Positions 48,663-58,958 are shown, counted from the stretch's first letter. The stretch is 64,000 nt of DNA from Streptococcus sp. 2342 (GCF_013276795.1 NZ_VMLR01000001.1:13303-77302), one strand, 5' to 3'. Program-made: numbers and translations. The notes: generated from the letters alone by a model not told the origin.

Positions 48663-49523
48663 ATGATAACATTAAAATCAGCTCGTGAAATCGAAGCTAT
48701 GGACAAGGCTGGTGATTTTCTAGCAAGTATTCATATCGGCTTGCGTGATTTGATTAAGCCTGGCGTAGATATGTGGGAAGTTGAAGAATACGTTCGCCGT
48801 CGTTGCAAGGAAGAAAATTTCCTTCCACTTCAGATTGGGGTTGACGGTGCCATGATGGACTATCCTTATGCTACCTGTTGCTCTCTTAATGATGAAGTGG
48901 CTCACGCTTTCCCTCGTCACTACATCTTGAAAGATGGTGATTTGCTCAAGGTTGACATGGTTTTGGGAGGTCCAATTGCCAAATCTGACCTGAATGTCTC
49001 AAAATTAAACTTCAACAATGTAGAGCAAATGAAAAAATACACCCAGAGCTATTCTGGTGGCCTAGCAGACTCTTGTTGGGCTTATGCTGTTGGTAAACCG
49101 TCCGATGAAGTGAAAAACTTGATGGATGTAACTAAAGAAGCTATGTACAAGGGGATTGAGCAAGCTGTTGTTGGAAACCGTATCGGTGATATTGGAGCAG
49201 CTATTCAAGAATATGCTGAAAGTCGTGGTTACGGTGTAGTGCGTGATTTGGTTGGTCATGGTGTTGGCCCAACCATGCACGAAGAACCAATGGTTCCTAA
49301 CTATGGTATTGCTGGTCGTGGACTTCGTCTTCGTGAAGGAATGGTCTTAACTATTGAACCAATGATTAATACCGGTGACTGGGAAATTGATACAGATATG
49401 AAGACCGGCTGGGCCCATAAGACCATCGACGGTGGATTGTCATGTCAGTATGAACACCAATTCGTGATTACGAAAGATGGTCCTGTTATCTTGACTAGTC
49501 AAGGTGAAGAAGGAACTTATTAA
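48663..49523 (+). CDS. map: Methionine aminopeptidase, type I
   Basis: 286 residues. It trims the N-terminal methionine from new proteins. Metal ligands appear in KVDMVLGGP, in GHGVGPTMHEEP, in EPMINTG and near the C-terminal QYEHQFVIT. The ~30-residue insert after LGGPIAKSDLNVSKLNF is typical for streptococci. It lies 15 bases after spxR. Confidence 0.93.
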   Translation: MITLKSAREIEAMDKAGDFLASIHIGLRDLIKPGVDMWEVEEYVRRRCKEENFLPLQIGVDGAMMDYPYATCCSLNDEVAHAFPRHYILKDGDLLKVDMVLGGPIAKSDLNVSKLNFNNVEQMKKYTQSYSGGLADSCWAYAVGKPSDEVKNLMDVTKEAMYKGIEQAVVGNRIGDIGAAIQEYAESRGYGVVRDLVGHGVGPTMHEEPMVPNYGIAGRGLRLREGMVLTIEPMINTGDWEIDTDMKTGWAHKTIDGGLSCQYEHQFVITKDGPVILTSQGEEGTY

Positions 49524-49552
49524 AATAATCAAAACCAGATTGGAGAAAAAGT

Positions 49553-49588
49553 GGCTCTTTGGACAATTTTCGGAGAGCCGTTTTTTTT
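49553..49588 (+). terminator. map terminator
   Basis: GGCTCT/AGAGCC stem and eight T. Confidence 0.82.
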
Positions 49589-49589
49589 A

Positions 49590-49954
49590 TTTGCTGAGTC
49601 TAGGATAGGTCTTTCTGGTGAAAGATGGTGAGATGAAGAGTCTCGCATGAATGTTATATAAATTTAAAATTTCTGAAAATAATGAAAAATATACTAAATT
49701 TACAAATAAGGAATCTCTAAATCCTTTAAAACAAACAACTTGCATATATATATATAATTATCGATTTTCTAAAACAAAGTGAGGTTGAAGGGAGGAGACT
49801 AAGTTGATATAATGAAGTGTTAGTAAACACTGGGCTTTTTTGTCATTTTTTCAAGATGAGAAAAGGCCATGTTTTCCTGTTTTTGTAGCGAGTTGATGCT
49901 TGCTCAAACATGGATAGATGTGCAAATACAGGGCAGAAAGAAAGGTAAAAAAAC
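49590..49954 (+). other. AT-rich leader region of the YSIRK protein gene
   Basis: There is no gene. It holds a possible promoter (TGATATAAT at about 49804-49812), a small hairpin AGTGTTAGTAAACACT directly after it, and an AGAAAGAAAGG ribosome site. A similar long leader precedes other YSIRK surface-protein genes of this group. Confidence 0.5.
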
Positions 49955-52900
49955 ATGAAACAGTTTAAAATGAATGAGCGTCAACGCTTTTCTATACGCA
50001 AGTTTTCAATCGGAGCAGCCTCAGTCTTGCTAGGGTCTGTCTTTTTTGTGGCTAATCCAGCGACAGAAGTTCAGGCGGCGGAAGCAAGTACAGAAGTGAT
50101 CAGTCAGGATGGAAATGCTAACACTGGGAATCCATCTGTCTTCCCCCCATCAGATACAAGCAGTCAAAATCCAAGCGTAGGACAAGCAGGAACTGAAGCA
50201 GAAACTCAAGGAACAGAGAAAAAAGAGCAAGATAGTCTAGTTGAAGGAACTGAACTAAAGAGTGTAAGTGAAGTAAAAAAATCGGAGAAATCAGGTGAAG
50301 AAAAAGTTGATGGAGGAACTAAACCTGTATCCGGTGAATTATCTACTGTGTCTGAGGTAGAAAAAGATAAAAAAGAAGCTCAACCAGAGTCGGAAGAAAA
50401 ATCCTCAATTATCAAAGAAGAAGCTAACAGAGAAGATAAGATAGATCAATCTCAAGAAGAAGACGGGTATCAGTTATATGATAAATTGATAGATGCATCT
50501 AAAAGCTTGAAAGAATCCAATCCTGAGTCGGCAGCAGATTTTAAAAACTTAGCAGATACCATCAACGAAAAGTTAGGACTTTCAGACGACGGAAAGATTT
50601 CTGGAGAACTTGTCGAAAAAGCTCACAAGTTACTGGATGGTAATCAGATAGACAAAGCCGAAATAGAAGGAGCTAATAACTCTAGGAGAAGAGGAAAACG
50701 TGATACAGAATTGACGGATGTTCAGATTGGCTTAACTAAAGGTCAAGGATTTGATAGTTCTAATATTCGAGTAGTACCTCCGGGGCAGGGCTATATAGCA
50801 AAAAATTTACAAGTCAAAATAGTATCAAAAAATGAAAAAATTAAGGGAATTACAGTTGATACTACCAATTATCAGGGAGAAAATTTTTTTGACAAGCATA
50901 CTAAGGACGGTATTAATACAAAACAAGCGACATTATCGTTTGAAGGGAGAACTCCTAAGGGAGAAGGTGTGATTAAGATAACCGTAACAGGAGAGAGTGG
51001 TAAGACTAAATCATTTAGTTTCGGCTACTACCAACCTCTTCAACAACCAACCATTACTGCTATTAATAGAACCCAAAATGATAATAATAAACCTGAGGTA
51101 AATATTACAGTTGCAAAGTATCTTTCTCTGCCAGGTGATAGCAAAATGAAAGTGTATCTTGTGCGTAATGGAGAGCAGTACGGAATCTATGATCAAGATT
51201 ACCATAGGAGTGGTGGTAAGAAGGAAGGAGTAAATGCTTATCCATCTAATTATGAAATTATTGCAACCGCAGAGGTAGGTGAAAATGGGAAAGCAATAAT
51301 TACTGCCGATAATTATGTGTCTGGGAAAGATATTGGTTCGGGTAAGGTAAAAGCTGTAACTGTCTTAGAGATGTCTGGGAAAGTTAATGATACCGATCCG
51401 GGTGATCGCGGTTCGTGGTTCAGTGACGAAGTGACAGTCCCAGTGTTAACACCACAGATTGATAGAAGTAGTGCGATTAAGGCTGTAGAAGATAAGTTGG
51501 GATTAGTAGAATCTGAAATTGGTAAACAGACAGCATTAGAAGAATCCGAGCGAACAGCAGCAATAGTTAAGGCTAAAGCGGAAGCTCAAAAAGCAAAAGA
51601 TGAGATTAATAAAGCTAGTACAAATGATAGTGTAGGGCAGGCTAAAACTGCGGGCTTAGTCTCTCTTAGCAAAGAAGAAGCTTTAGCAGTTGTTGATAAT
51701 ACGTTACGAGCTAAAGATCAGACTATTTCAGATAATTCTGGCTTAACGACAGAAGAGAAAACAAAAGTTAAATCTTCTACAAAAGCAGCGGCTGATCATG
51801 CCAAAGAGGAAATTAATAAAGCTGATAAGAATACAGAAGAGTTAGTTTCTCAGGCTAAAACGGCAGGAGTAAGTGCTATTAACTCTGTAGCAATTCCAAC
51901 AGAAACAGAAAAAGGCAAAGCGATTAAGGCTGTAGAAGTTGCTGCATTTGCTAAGAAAACAGAAATTTCGAATCGTTTTGATTTGACAAGTGAGGACAAG
52001 TCAAGAGCATTGCAACAGGTGGATCAAGAAGCCAAGGATGCTAAGACTGCTGTAGACAAGGGCGTAACAAATAAGGATGTAGAACAGGCAAAAGTGGCAG
52101 GAATCGATGCTATCAATAACATCAATCCACAACCATCTCCACGTCCACTTCCTACGCCTCAACCGCAACCTTCTACTCCTACTCAGCCAGACCAAGGAGC
52201 TACTGAGACTCCAACAGCTCCATCTGAGCCAGCTCCACAACCGTCTCAACCAACTGCTCCGGGTCAACCTGCAAGTCCTGCCCCAGTTCCAAGTTCAGCT
52301 CCGACTCAAGCTCCTAGAGTGGCAGCAAGTTCTTCAGCTAGCTCAACGAGCACGCAAGCTCCAGCTCAAGAGCAAGTCGACAAGTCTGAACTTCGTGCCT
52401 TGACTCAAGAGTTAGACCAACGCTTGAAAGCTTTGGCAACAGTATCTGATCCGAAAATCGATGCAGCAAAAGCTGTCCTCCTAGATGCTCAAAAAGCTCT
52501 GGAAGATAGTGCCTTGACAGAGCAAGGTCTGCGTACTGCAGTAGAGTCTGTGAAGGTTGCCTTGGACTCTCTCAAAGATGTGAAAGCAAATGCTAGCGAC
52601 AGCAAGCCTACACAGGACAAGAAGGATGCCAAACAAGGAACGGAAGATAGTAAGGATTCAGATAAGATGGCTGAAACAAACTCAGTTCCAGCAGGAGTGA
52701 TTGTGGCCAGTCTACTTGCCCTCCTAGGCGTGATTGCCTTCTGGTTGGTGCGTCGTAAGAAAGAGTCAGAAATCCAGCAATTAAGCACGGAATTGACAAA
52801 AGTTCTTGGACAGCTAGATGCAGAAAAAGCGGATAAAAAAGTCCTTGCCAAAGCCAAAAACCTTCTCCAAGAAACCCTTGATTTCGTGAAAGAGGAAAAT

Positions 52901-52966
52901 GGCTCAGTAGAGACAGAAGCTAAACTAGTAGAGGAGCTTAAAGCAATCCTTGCCAAACTCAAGTAA
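49955..52966 (+). CDS. YSIRK surface protein with membrane anchor and cytoplasmic tail
   Basis: 1003 residues. The signal peptide carries a YSIRK-type motif (FSIRKFSIGAAS, 12-23) that directs export to the septum. Residues 45-245 are acidic and low in complexity. SRRRGKRDT (about 243) precedes a beta-rich region (about 255-505). Three DUF1542-like helical repeats follow (about 505-715; each ends in EINKA/AKTAG-type text), then a Pro-rich wall segment (715-800), a helical module (812-874), a membrane helix (911-932, VPAGVIVASLLALLGVIAFW) and RRKK. There is no LPXTG. A 67-residue helical tail follows inside the cell. Confidence 0.85.
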   Translation: MKQFKMNERQRFSIRKFSIGAASVLLGSVFFVANPATEVQAAEASTEVISQDGNANTGNPSVFPPSDTSSQNPSVGQAGTEAETQGTEKKEQDSLVEGTELKSVSEVKKSEKSGEEKVDGGTKPVSGELSTVSEVEKDKKEAQPESEEKSSIIKEEANREDKIDQSQEEDGYQLYDKLIDASKSLKESNPESAADFKNLADTINEKLGLSDDGKISGELVEKAHKLLDGNQIDKAEIEGANNSRRRGKRDTELTDVQIGLTKGQGFDSSNIRVVPPGQGYIAKNLQVKIVSKNEKIKGITVDTTNYQGENFFDKHTKDGINTKQATLSFEGRTPKGEGVIKITVTGESGKTKSFSFGYYQPLQQPTITAINRTQNDNNKPEVNITVAKYLSLPGDSKMKVYLVRNGEQYGIYDQDYHRSGGKKEGVNAYPSNYEIIATAEVGENGKAIITADNYVSGKDIGSGKVKAVTVLEMSGKVNDTDPGDRGSWFSDEVTVPVLTPQIDRSSAIKAVEDKLGLVESEIGKQTALEESERTAAIVKAKAEAQKAKDEINKASTNDSVGQAKTAGLVSLSKEEALAVVDNTLRAKDQTISDNSGLTTEEKTKVKSSTKAAADHAKEEINKADKNTEELVSQAKTAGVSAINSVAIPTETEKGKAIKAVEVAAFAKKTEISNRFDLTSEDKSRALQQVDQEAKDAKTAVDKGVTNKDVEQAKVAGIDAINNINPQPSPRPLPTPQPQPSTPTQPDQGATETPTAPSEPAPQPSQPTAPGQPASPAPVPSSAPTQAPRVAASSSASSTSTQAPAQEQVDKSELRALTQELDQRLKALATVSDPKIDAAKAVLLDAQKALEDSALTEQGLRTAVESVKVALDSLKDVKANASDSKPTQDKKDAKQGTEDSKDSDKMAETNSVPAGVIVASLLALLGVIAFWLVRRKKESEIQQLSTELTKVLGQLDAEKADKKVLAKAKNLLQETLDFVKEENGSVETEAKLVEELKAILAKLK

Positions 52967-53011
52967 AACATGATTTATGAAATGTCAAATCTAAAAGACG
53001 TTTCCGTTTAC

Positions 53012-53047
53012 AAAAGCAGCGACGAGTAACCCTTGTCGTTGCTTTTT
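53012..53047 (+). terminator. Surface-protein gene terminator
   Basis: AAAAGCAGCGAC and GTCGTTGCTTTTT stem-loop (one G-T pair). Confidence 0.82.
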
Positions 53048-53195
53048 GGCTATTTTGGGGATAAGATCCGCCTTGACTAGCAAAAGAAAAGATTGGTCCA
53101 GTAGTGCCCGATCCGATTTTGCGTAGCAGAAAGCATACAAATTAAATTGAATATAGTAAAATAGGATTAGAAATCTTAAGAAAGTTGGTTCTTTA

Positions 53196-53903
53196 TTGGA
53201 AACGCTAGTATTTTCAATCTCCGTTTTTTTAGCAGGGGTCTTGTCCTTCTTTTCTCCTTGCATTTTTCCACTTCTGCCAGTTTATGCTGGGATTTTATTG
53301 GATGATCAGGAAAGTGCAAAAAGTTTTTCCTTGTTTGGGAGAAAGGTTCTTTGGTCCGGTTTGATTCGAACGCTTTGCTTTATCGCAGGTATTTCTCTCA
53401 TTTTCTTTATTCTAGGCTTTGGTGCTGGTTACTTTGGTCATATTCTCTATGCAAATTGGTTTCGATATGTCATGGGAACCATTATTATCATTTTGGGTCT
53501 TCACCAGATGGAAATTTTTCATTTTAAGAAATTAGAGGTTCAAAAAAGCTTTACTTTTAAGAAATCAGAAGCCAATCGTTATTGGTCGGCCTTTTTACTC
53601 GGTATTACCTTTAGCTTCGGTTGGACGCCATGTATCGGTCCAGTTTTAAGTTCTGTTTTAGCGCTTGCGGCTTCTGGAGGCAATGAGGCTTTGCAAGGAG
53701 CTATTTATACCTTGATTTACACTCTGGGGATGGCCATTCCTTTCTTGGTATTGGCGCTAGCTTCAGGAGTCGTGATGCCTTATTTTAGTAAAATCAAGCG
53801 TCATATGATGCTACTGAAGAAAATTGGTGGTTTCCTCATTATTTTAATGGGAATTTTGTTACTATTAGGACAAGTAAATGTCCTAGCTGGAATTTTTGAA
53901 TAA
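53196..53903 (+). CDS. ccdA: CcdA-type thiol-electron membrane transporter
   Basis: 235 residues from a TTG start (METLVFSISVFLAG), the start used by relatives. About six membrane helices. Redox cysteines are in FFSPCIFPLLPVYAG (about residue 22) and GWTPCIGPVLSS (about 146). CcdA moves reducing power from cytoplasmic thioredoxin to surface thiol proteins. It is 11 bases before the lipoprotein thioredoxin below, its likely partner. Confidence 0.88.
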   Translation: METLVFSISVFLAGVLSFFSPCIFPLLPVYAGILLDDQESAKSFSLFGRKVLWSGLIRTLCFIAGISLIFFILGFGAGYFGHILYANWFRYVMGTIIIILGLHQMEIFHFKKLEVQKSFTFKKSEANRYWSAFLLGITFSFGWTPCIGPVLSSVLALAASGGNEALQGAIYTLIYTLGMAIPFLVLALASGVVMPYFSKIKRHMMLLKKIGGFLIILMGILLLLGQVNVLAGIFE

Positions 53904-53914
53904 AGGAGAAAAAA

Positions 53915-54472
53915 ATGAAAAAAATTATGTTTGCTGGCTTAAGCCTCTTGTCATTAGTCGTATTGCTGGCTTGTGGTAAGGAAGAAACTAAAAAGACTCA
54001 AGCGGCACAACAGCCAAAGCAACAAACGACTGTACAACAAATAGCAGTCGGAAAAGAGGCTCCAGACTTTACCTTGCAATCCATGGATGGCAAAGAAGTT
54101 AAGTTATCTGATTATAAAGGTAAAAAAGTCTATTTGAAGTTTTGGGCTTCCTGGTGTGGTCCATGTAAGAAAAGTATGCCTGAGTTGATGGAATTAGCTG
54201 CAAAACCAGATCGTGATTTTGAAATTCTTAGTGTCATTGCACCAGGTATTCAAGGTGAAAAAACTGTCGAGCAATTCCCACAATGGTTCCAAGATCAAGG
54301 TTATAAGGATATCCCAGTGCTTTATGATACCAAAGCAACCACCTTCCAAGCTTATCAAATTCGAAGCATTCCTACAGAATATTTAATTGATAGCCAAGGA
54401 AAGATTGGAAAGATTCAATTTGGTGTTATCAGCAACGCAGATGCAGAAGCAGCTTTTAAAGCAATGAACTAG
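53915..54472 (+). CDS. etrx: Surface thioredoxin-fold lipoprotein (TlpA/Etrx type)
   Basis: 185 residues. Lipobox LLAC with acylated C20, a Gln/Thr linker, then a TlpA-like thioredoxin domain with active site WASWCGPCKKS (about residue 76). Pneumococcus has two such proteins; Etrx1 is followed by msrAB2, Etrx2 is not. No methionine sulfoxide reductase follows here, so this looks like the ccdA2-etrx2 pair that protects surface proteins from oxidation. Confidence 0.85.
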   Translation: MKKIMFAGLSLLSLVVLLACGKEETKKTQAAQQPKQQTTVQQIAVGKEAPDFTLQSMDGKEVKLSDYKGKKVYLKFWASWCGPCKKSMPELMELAAKPDRDFEILSVIAPGIQGEKTVEQFPQWFQDQGYKDIPVLYDTKATTFQAYQIRSIPTEYLIDSQGKIGKIQFGVISNADAEAAFKAMN

Positions 54473-54504
54473 CATAGATAAAGAGAATCTGATTACAAAT
54501 TTCA

Positions 54505-54552
54505 TGGTATAATAGATGGTAACCGTAACGTTGCCGTCTTTTTTGTCGGCCA
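54505..54552 (+). promoter_or_regulatory. rlmCD promoter with a start-proximal hairpin
   Basis: Extended -10 TGGTATAAT (54505-54513). A few bases later GGTAAC/GTTGCC forms a short stem followed by GTCTTTTTT (54518-54544). It may end the etrx transcript or attenuate rlmCD. Confidence 0.5.
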
Positions 54553-54556
54553 ATAG

Positions 54557-55927
<1,371 letters not shown>

Positions 55928-55930
55928 TCC

Positions 55931-56149
55931 TCAAAAAGTTCATTGAACCTTTTGAGTCTGCCAATGGGATAGCTGTCGTAGAGTAAGAAGTTTACGACGA
56001 AACGATAGGGTAACAGCGAACCGCCGAGTATGTAGCCTTTAAATGATGTTTTAAGAAGGTAGAAAAAAGAATTTACTATATCCTAAGGGGAACTAATCAG
56101 TATTATATTCTGAAAAATCAATCTACGGATAATTTAGATGAGGTTATAA
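55931..56149. other. Gap after rlmCD with hairpins and possible coding debris
   Basis: CTCAAAA-GTTCATTGAAC-TTTTGAG (55931-55957) is a long hairpin but has no T run. GTCGTA/TACGAC (about 55974-55997) is a second. One frame through 55935-56000 reads KKFIEPFESANGIAVVE, stop, EVYDETIG, which looks like gene debris. No family recognised. Confidence 0.35.
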
Positions 56150-56716
56150 ATGATTATATTAGAGTTATATCAAAATAATTATTCAAAAGATTTAGTCGCA
56201 TTTGATTCCATAGAAGAGGGGAAAGCCTTTGTAGCTCAAATTCCGGGATACACTCTGGAAACAGAAGATGGTTTTGAAGTGGAGTATTTTAATTCTAAAA
56301 ACATACCGGATTATATGGAAATTATTTTTAACGGAAATATTGTTCCTTTATCTAAATTTATGTTCGATCCTGAGGAAAATGTAGACATTATTTGGAAAGA
56401 GATTTCAAATTTATCCCTCAAAAATGATAGAGTGATCGAAGGATATTCAAAAATTGATGCATATATCGTTAACAACCATGAGGTTAAAGACTATGTCGAA
56501 ACAAGAGAAGCGAGCTATCGTAAAACAAAAGATTACTTAGAGCGTAATGGATATGAAATCGACAGAAGCTTTTTCGGAAGTGAAGACGGTGAAGCGATTC
56601 TTTACAGAAAAAAAGGGAGCGAAGATTGGCACTTCTTGTGTCATTTAGACCCAATGTTTGTAGAAATTGAAGATGTAGAAGAATATGTAAAAGAAGAGGT
56701 GGGAGAGATTCAATAG
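56150..56716 (+). CDS. Unknown acidic protein
   Basis: 188 residues, rich in Asp and Glu, soluble, with no signal peptide or membrane segment. Aromatic-rich text (WHFLCHLDPMFVEIEDVEEYV near the end). Composition and size resemble cytoplasmic immunity proteins of polymorphic toxins, but I cannot assign a family and no toxin gene lies beside it. The upstream ribosome site is weak (GATGAGGTTATAA). Confidence 0.55.
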   Translation: MIILELYQNNYSKDLVAFDSIEEGKAFVAQIPGYTLETEDGFEVEYFNSKNIPDYMEIIFNGNIVPLSKFMFDPEENVDIIWKEISNLSLKNDRVIEGYSKIDAYIVNNHEVKDYVETREASYRKTKDYLERNGYEIDRSFFGSEDGEAILYRKKGSEDWHFLCHLDPMFVEIEDVEEYVKEEVGEIQ

Positions 56717-57037
56717 TCAACCAAAGTTCCTTGTGAGTATATACCTTTGCTAGTAAAATCATCAAAACGTTGTAACGAAGGGGGTTAAGAAAATCCTTGA
56801 GTGTAAGCCTTTTTCTTGTTTAGAGGGAAAGTATTAGAGTAGCCGCTCATAATTTATACTAGATTTGATAACTTATTTGAGACAGATTTTATTTCTATAA
56901 ATACTGTGAAAATTTTTTAATACCAAAGATTTAAAGTTACTGTGTTAAAAATCCTCTCCACTTTTAAACTAATGTATTATAAAAGCCAGTTGACACAAGT
57001 GTTACACCTGTGATAGAATTAACTTGAGGTAAAGTAA
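56717..57037. other. Intergenic stretch before the RHH gene
   Basis: No gene. An imperfect AAGAAAA...TTTTTCTT hairpin near 56786-56819 may end the upstream gene. The promoter and operator of the next gene occupy the right end. Confidence 0.5.
56990..57019 (+). promoter_or_regulatory. RHH gene promoter with operator
   Basis: TTGACA (56990-56995), 18-base spacer, TAGAAT (57014-57019) with TGA extension. GTGTTACAC (56999-57007) lies in the spacer; the surrounding AGTGTTACACCT is repeated in inverse form at 57256-57267. Confidence 0.75.
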
Positions 57038-57226
57038 ATGGCAACTGATAAAAATAGAATAATGATTAGCTTGGATGATAAAAATCTAGAGAAACTTGAA
57101 AATTTAGTAGAAGATGCTAGAGATAGAAGGGGAATGCGACTAACAAAGTCCCAGGTTATAGAATTACTCCTAAATACTGTTGATTATTTCGATGATATTA
57201 TGGGAGCTATTTACTCAAAAAAATAA
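57038..57226 (+). CDS. Ribbon-helix-helix (CopG/MetJ-like) regulator
   Basis: 62 residues. RIMISLDDKNLEKLENLVEDAR followed by TKSQVIELLLNTVDYF is a ribbon-helix-helix DNA-binding fold that acts as a dimer. GAGGTAAAGTAA precedes the ATG. The operator in its own promoter and the copy before the next gene suggest it represses both. Confidence 0.75.
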   Translation: MATDKNRIMISLDDKNLEKLENLVEDARDRRGMRLTKSQVIELLLNTVDYFDDIMGAIYSKK

Positions 57227-57255
57227 GAGCAAAAAGCTATTATTTTTTTACAAAT

Positions 57256-57271
57256 AGGTGTAACACTAGTG
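57256..57271 (+). promoter_or_regulatory. Second RHH operator copy
   Basis: AGGTGTAACACTAGTG, the reverse complement (one change) of the site in the RHH promoter, 17 bases before the ATP-grasp start. Confidence 0.7.
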
Positions 57272-57287
57272 ATATAGGAGTGATGAA

Positions 57288-58046
57288 ATGGTTGTTTATA
57301 TTAGACAAAGCAAACTACCAAGTGAAGTTTCAATTAATAAGTACAATGCTCAAGTAGGTGCCTACTTACAAGGAGAAGAAGTTATTTTATATCAATCTTT
57401 TTCTGAAATAAAACAGTTAACAAGTGAAGATATAGTTGTAGATTATATAACGGAGACTAGAGCATTACTAAAAATGATGGGCTTAAACGTTCCGGTTTAT
57501 GACTATCCTATTGAGCTTAAAGAGTTTTATGGTCGAAAGATTTATGCTGGTATTTTAGGAGAGATTGTAAATATACCTGATAATTGGGGAAAATTTATTA
57601 AGCCTAAAGCTGGTTCAAAAGTCTTTACTGGAAGAGTTGTTAATGGAACACATGATTTAATAGGTATTGGTCTACCTTTCGACTATCCTATATGGATTAG
57701 TGAAGTTGTAGAATTCATAGCAGAATGGCGGTGTTTTGTGTTAGATGGTCAAGTATTAGATGTTCGACCCTATACAGGTGATTATCATGCACATTTTGAT
57801 GCAAGTGTAATTGATAAAGCCATATCATGTTGGAAAGATGCGCCAATAGCTTATGGACTAGATATCGGTGTTACTTGTGATGGCAGGACACTTGTTGTTG
57901 AAGTAAATGATGGTTATGCATTGGGAAATTATGGCCTATCTCCTTTAAACTCAATCAATTTTCATAAAGCTAGATGGAAAGAAATGGTAAAACCCTATTT
58001 TGAAAAAAATGAAATTTTTAAAATCCAACAGGACATTGTTTTCTAA
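57288..58046 (+). CDS. ATP-grasp domain protein (R2K/DUF4343-like)
   Basis: 252 residues. FIKPKAGSKVFTGRVV (about 104-119) looks like the ATP-binding lysine strand, EVVEFIAEWRCFVLDGQVLDVRPY (about 143-166) like the central segment, and LVVEVNDGYALGNYGL (about 203-218) like the metal-binding Glu/Asn. This resembles the R2K clade of ATP-grasp enzymes, often found in phages and conflict loci, which probably ligate a carboxylate to an amine. Substrate unknown. GGAG precedes the ATG. Confidence 0.7.
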   Translation: MVVYIRQSKLPSEVSINKYNAQVGAYLQGEEVILYQSFSEIKQLTSEDIVVDYITETRALLKMMGLNVPVYDYPIELKEFYGRKIYAGILGEIVNIPDNWGKFIKPKAGSKVFTGRVVNGTHDLIGIGLPFDYPIWISEVVEFIAEWRCFVLDGQVLDVRPYTGDYHAHFDASVIDKAISCWKDAPIAYGLDIGVTCDGRTLVVEVNDGYALGNYGLSPLNSINFHKARWKEMVKPYFEKNEIFKIQQDIVF

Positions 58047-58103
58047 AATAAATATGTAAGTTAACTAATATAGAAAGTCTCAAAATGAATAAGGAGGAAT
58101 CTT

Positions 58104-58958
58104 ATGCTAGGAGCAATTATTGGAGATATTGTCGGTTCTGTTTACGAATGGAACAATATCAAAACAAAGGACTTTCCTTTATTTCGGAAGGACTGCTTTT
58201 TTACAGATGACACGGTTATGACCTGTGCTGTCGCAGAAGCAATTATGAATGGGGGACAAAAAGATGACTTCATTGACGCGATGAAGAAATATGGCAGAAT
58301 GTATCCGAATGCTGATTACGGTGCTCGGTTTAATGCATGGCTAAACAGCGATAACCGTGAGCCTTATAATAGCTTTGGGAATGGTTCGGCTATGCGTGTT
58401 TCTCCATGCGCTTGGGACATGGACTGTAGTTTTTATGCGAGAACCGGAATGTGGCCATCATCTAGAGAACTTGCGAGCCTTTCTGCAGAGGTAACCCATA
58501 ATCATCCAGAAGGTATTAAAGGTGCTATGGCTACAGTTGATGCTATCTTTCTGTGTCGTTTTTACTTTGGTGGTTATTGTAGAGAATACGAGCAACCAAT
58601 TAAGGACAATCCAGCAGAGTGTAAAAGACGGATTAAGGATTATATAGAGAAGACATACGGCTACAATCTATCTCAAACTTTAGATGAAATCCGCCCTAAC
58701 TATCATTTTAACGAAACATGTCAAGAAACTGTCCCTCAAGCCATTATTGCCTTTCTTGAAAGTAGAGACTTCGAAGATGCGATAAGGAATGCCATCTCAC
58801 TTGGTGGCGATAGTGATACACTTGCTACAATAACTGGTAGCATTGCAGAGGCAGCTTATGGTATTCCTGATTGGATAAAGGATAAGGCCATTTCTTACTT
58901 GGATGAACCCTTAAAGGATGTAGTTATGCGATGGGAAAATAGAATAAAAGCGTTTTAA
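58104..58958 (+). CDS. ADP-ribosylglycohydrolase family protein
   Basis: 284 residues, all-helical DraG/ARH fold. IIGDIVGSVYEW (residue 5), FTDDTVMTCA (33, two metal ligands) and LGGDSDTLATITGSIAEA (about 232, further metal ligands) are the family signatures. Such enzymes remove ADP-ribose from proteins, nucleic acids or small molecules. It lies 57 bases after the ATP-grasp gene with AAGGAGG upstream. Confidence 0.85.
   Translation: MLGAIIGDIVGSVYEWNNIKTKDFPLFRKDCFFTDDTVMTCAVAEAIMNGGQKDDFIDAMKKYGRMYPNADYGARFNAWLNSDNREPYNSFGNGSAMRVSPCAWDMDCSFYARTGMWPSSRELASLSAEVTHNHPEGIKGAMATVDAIFLCRFYFGGYCREYEQPIKDNPAECKRRIKDYIEKTYGYNLSQTLDEIRPNYHFNETCQETVPQAIIAFLESRDFEDAIRNAISLGGDSDTLATITGSIAEAAYGIPDWIKDKAISYLDEPLKDVVMRWENRIKAF

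Noticed and set aside
52860..52966. LPXTG sorting signal in the YSIRK protein
   Set aside because: No LPXTG-like pentapeptide precedes the membrane helix, and 67 residues follow the basic stop-transfer segment.
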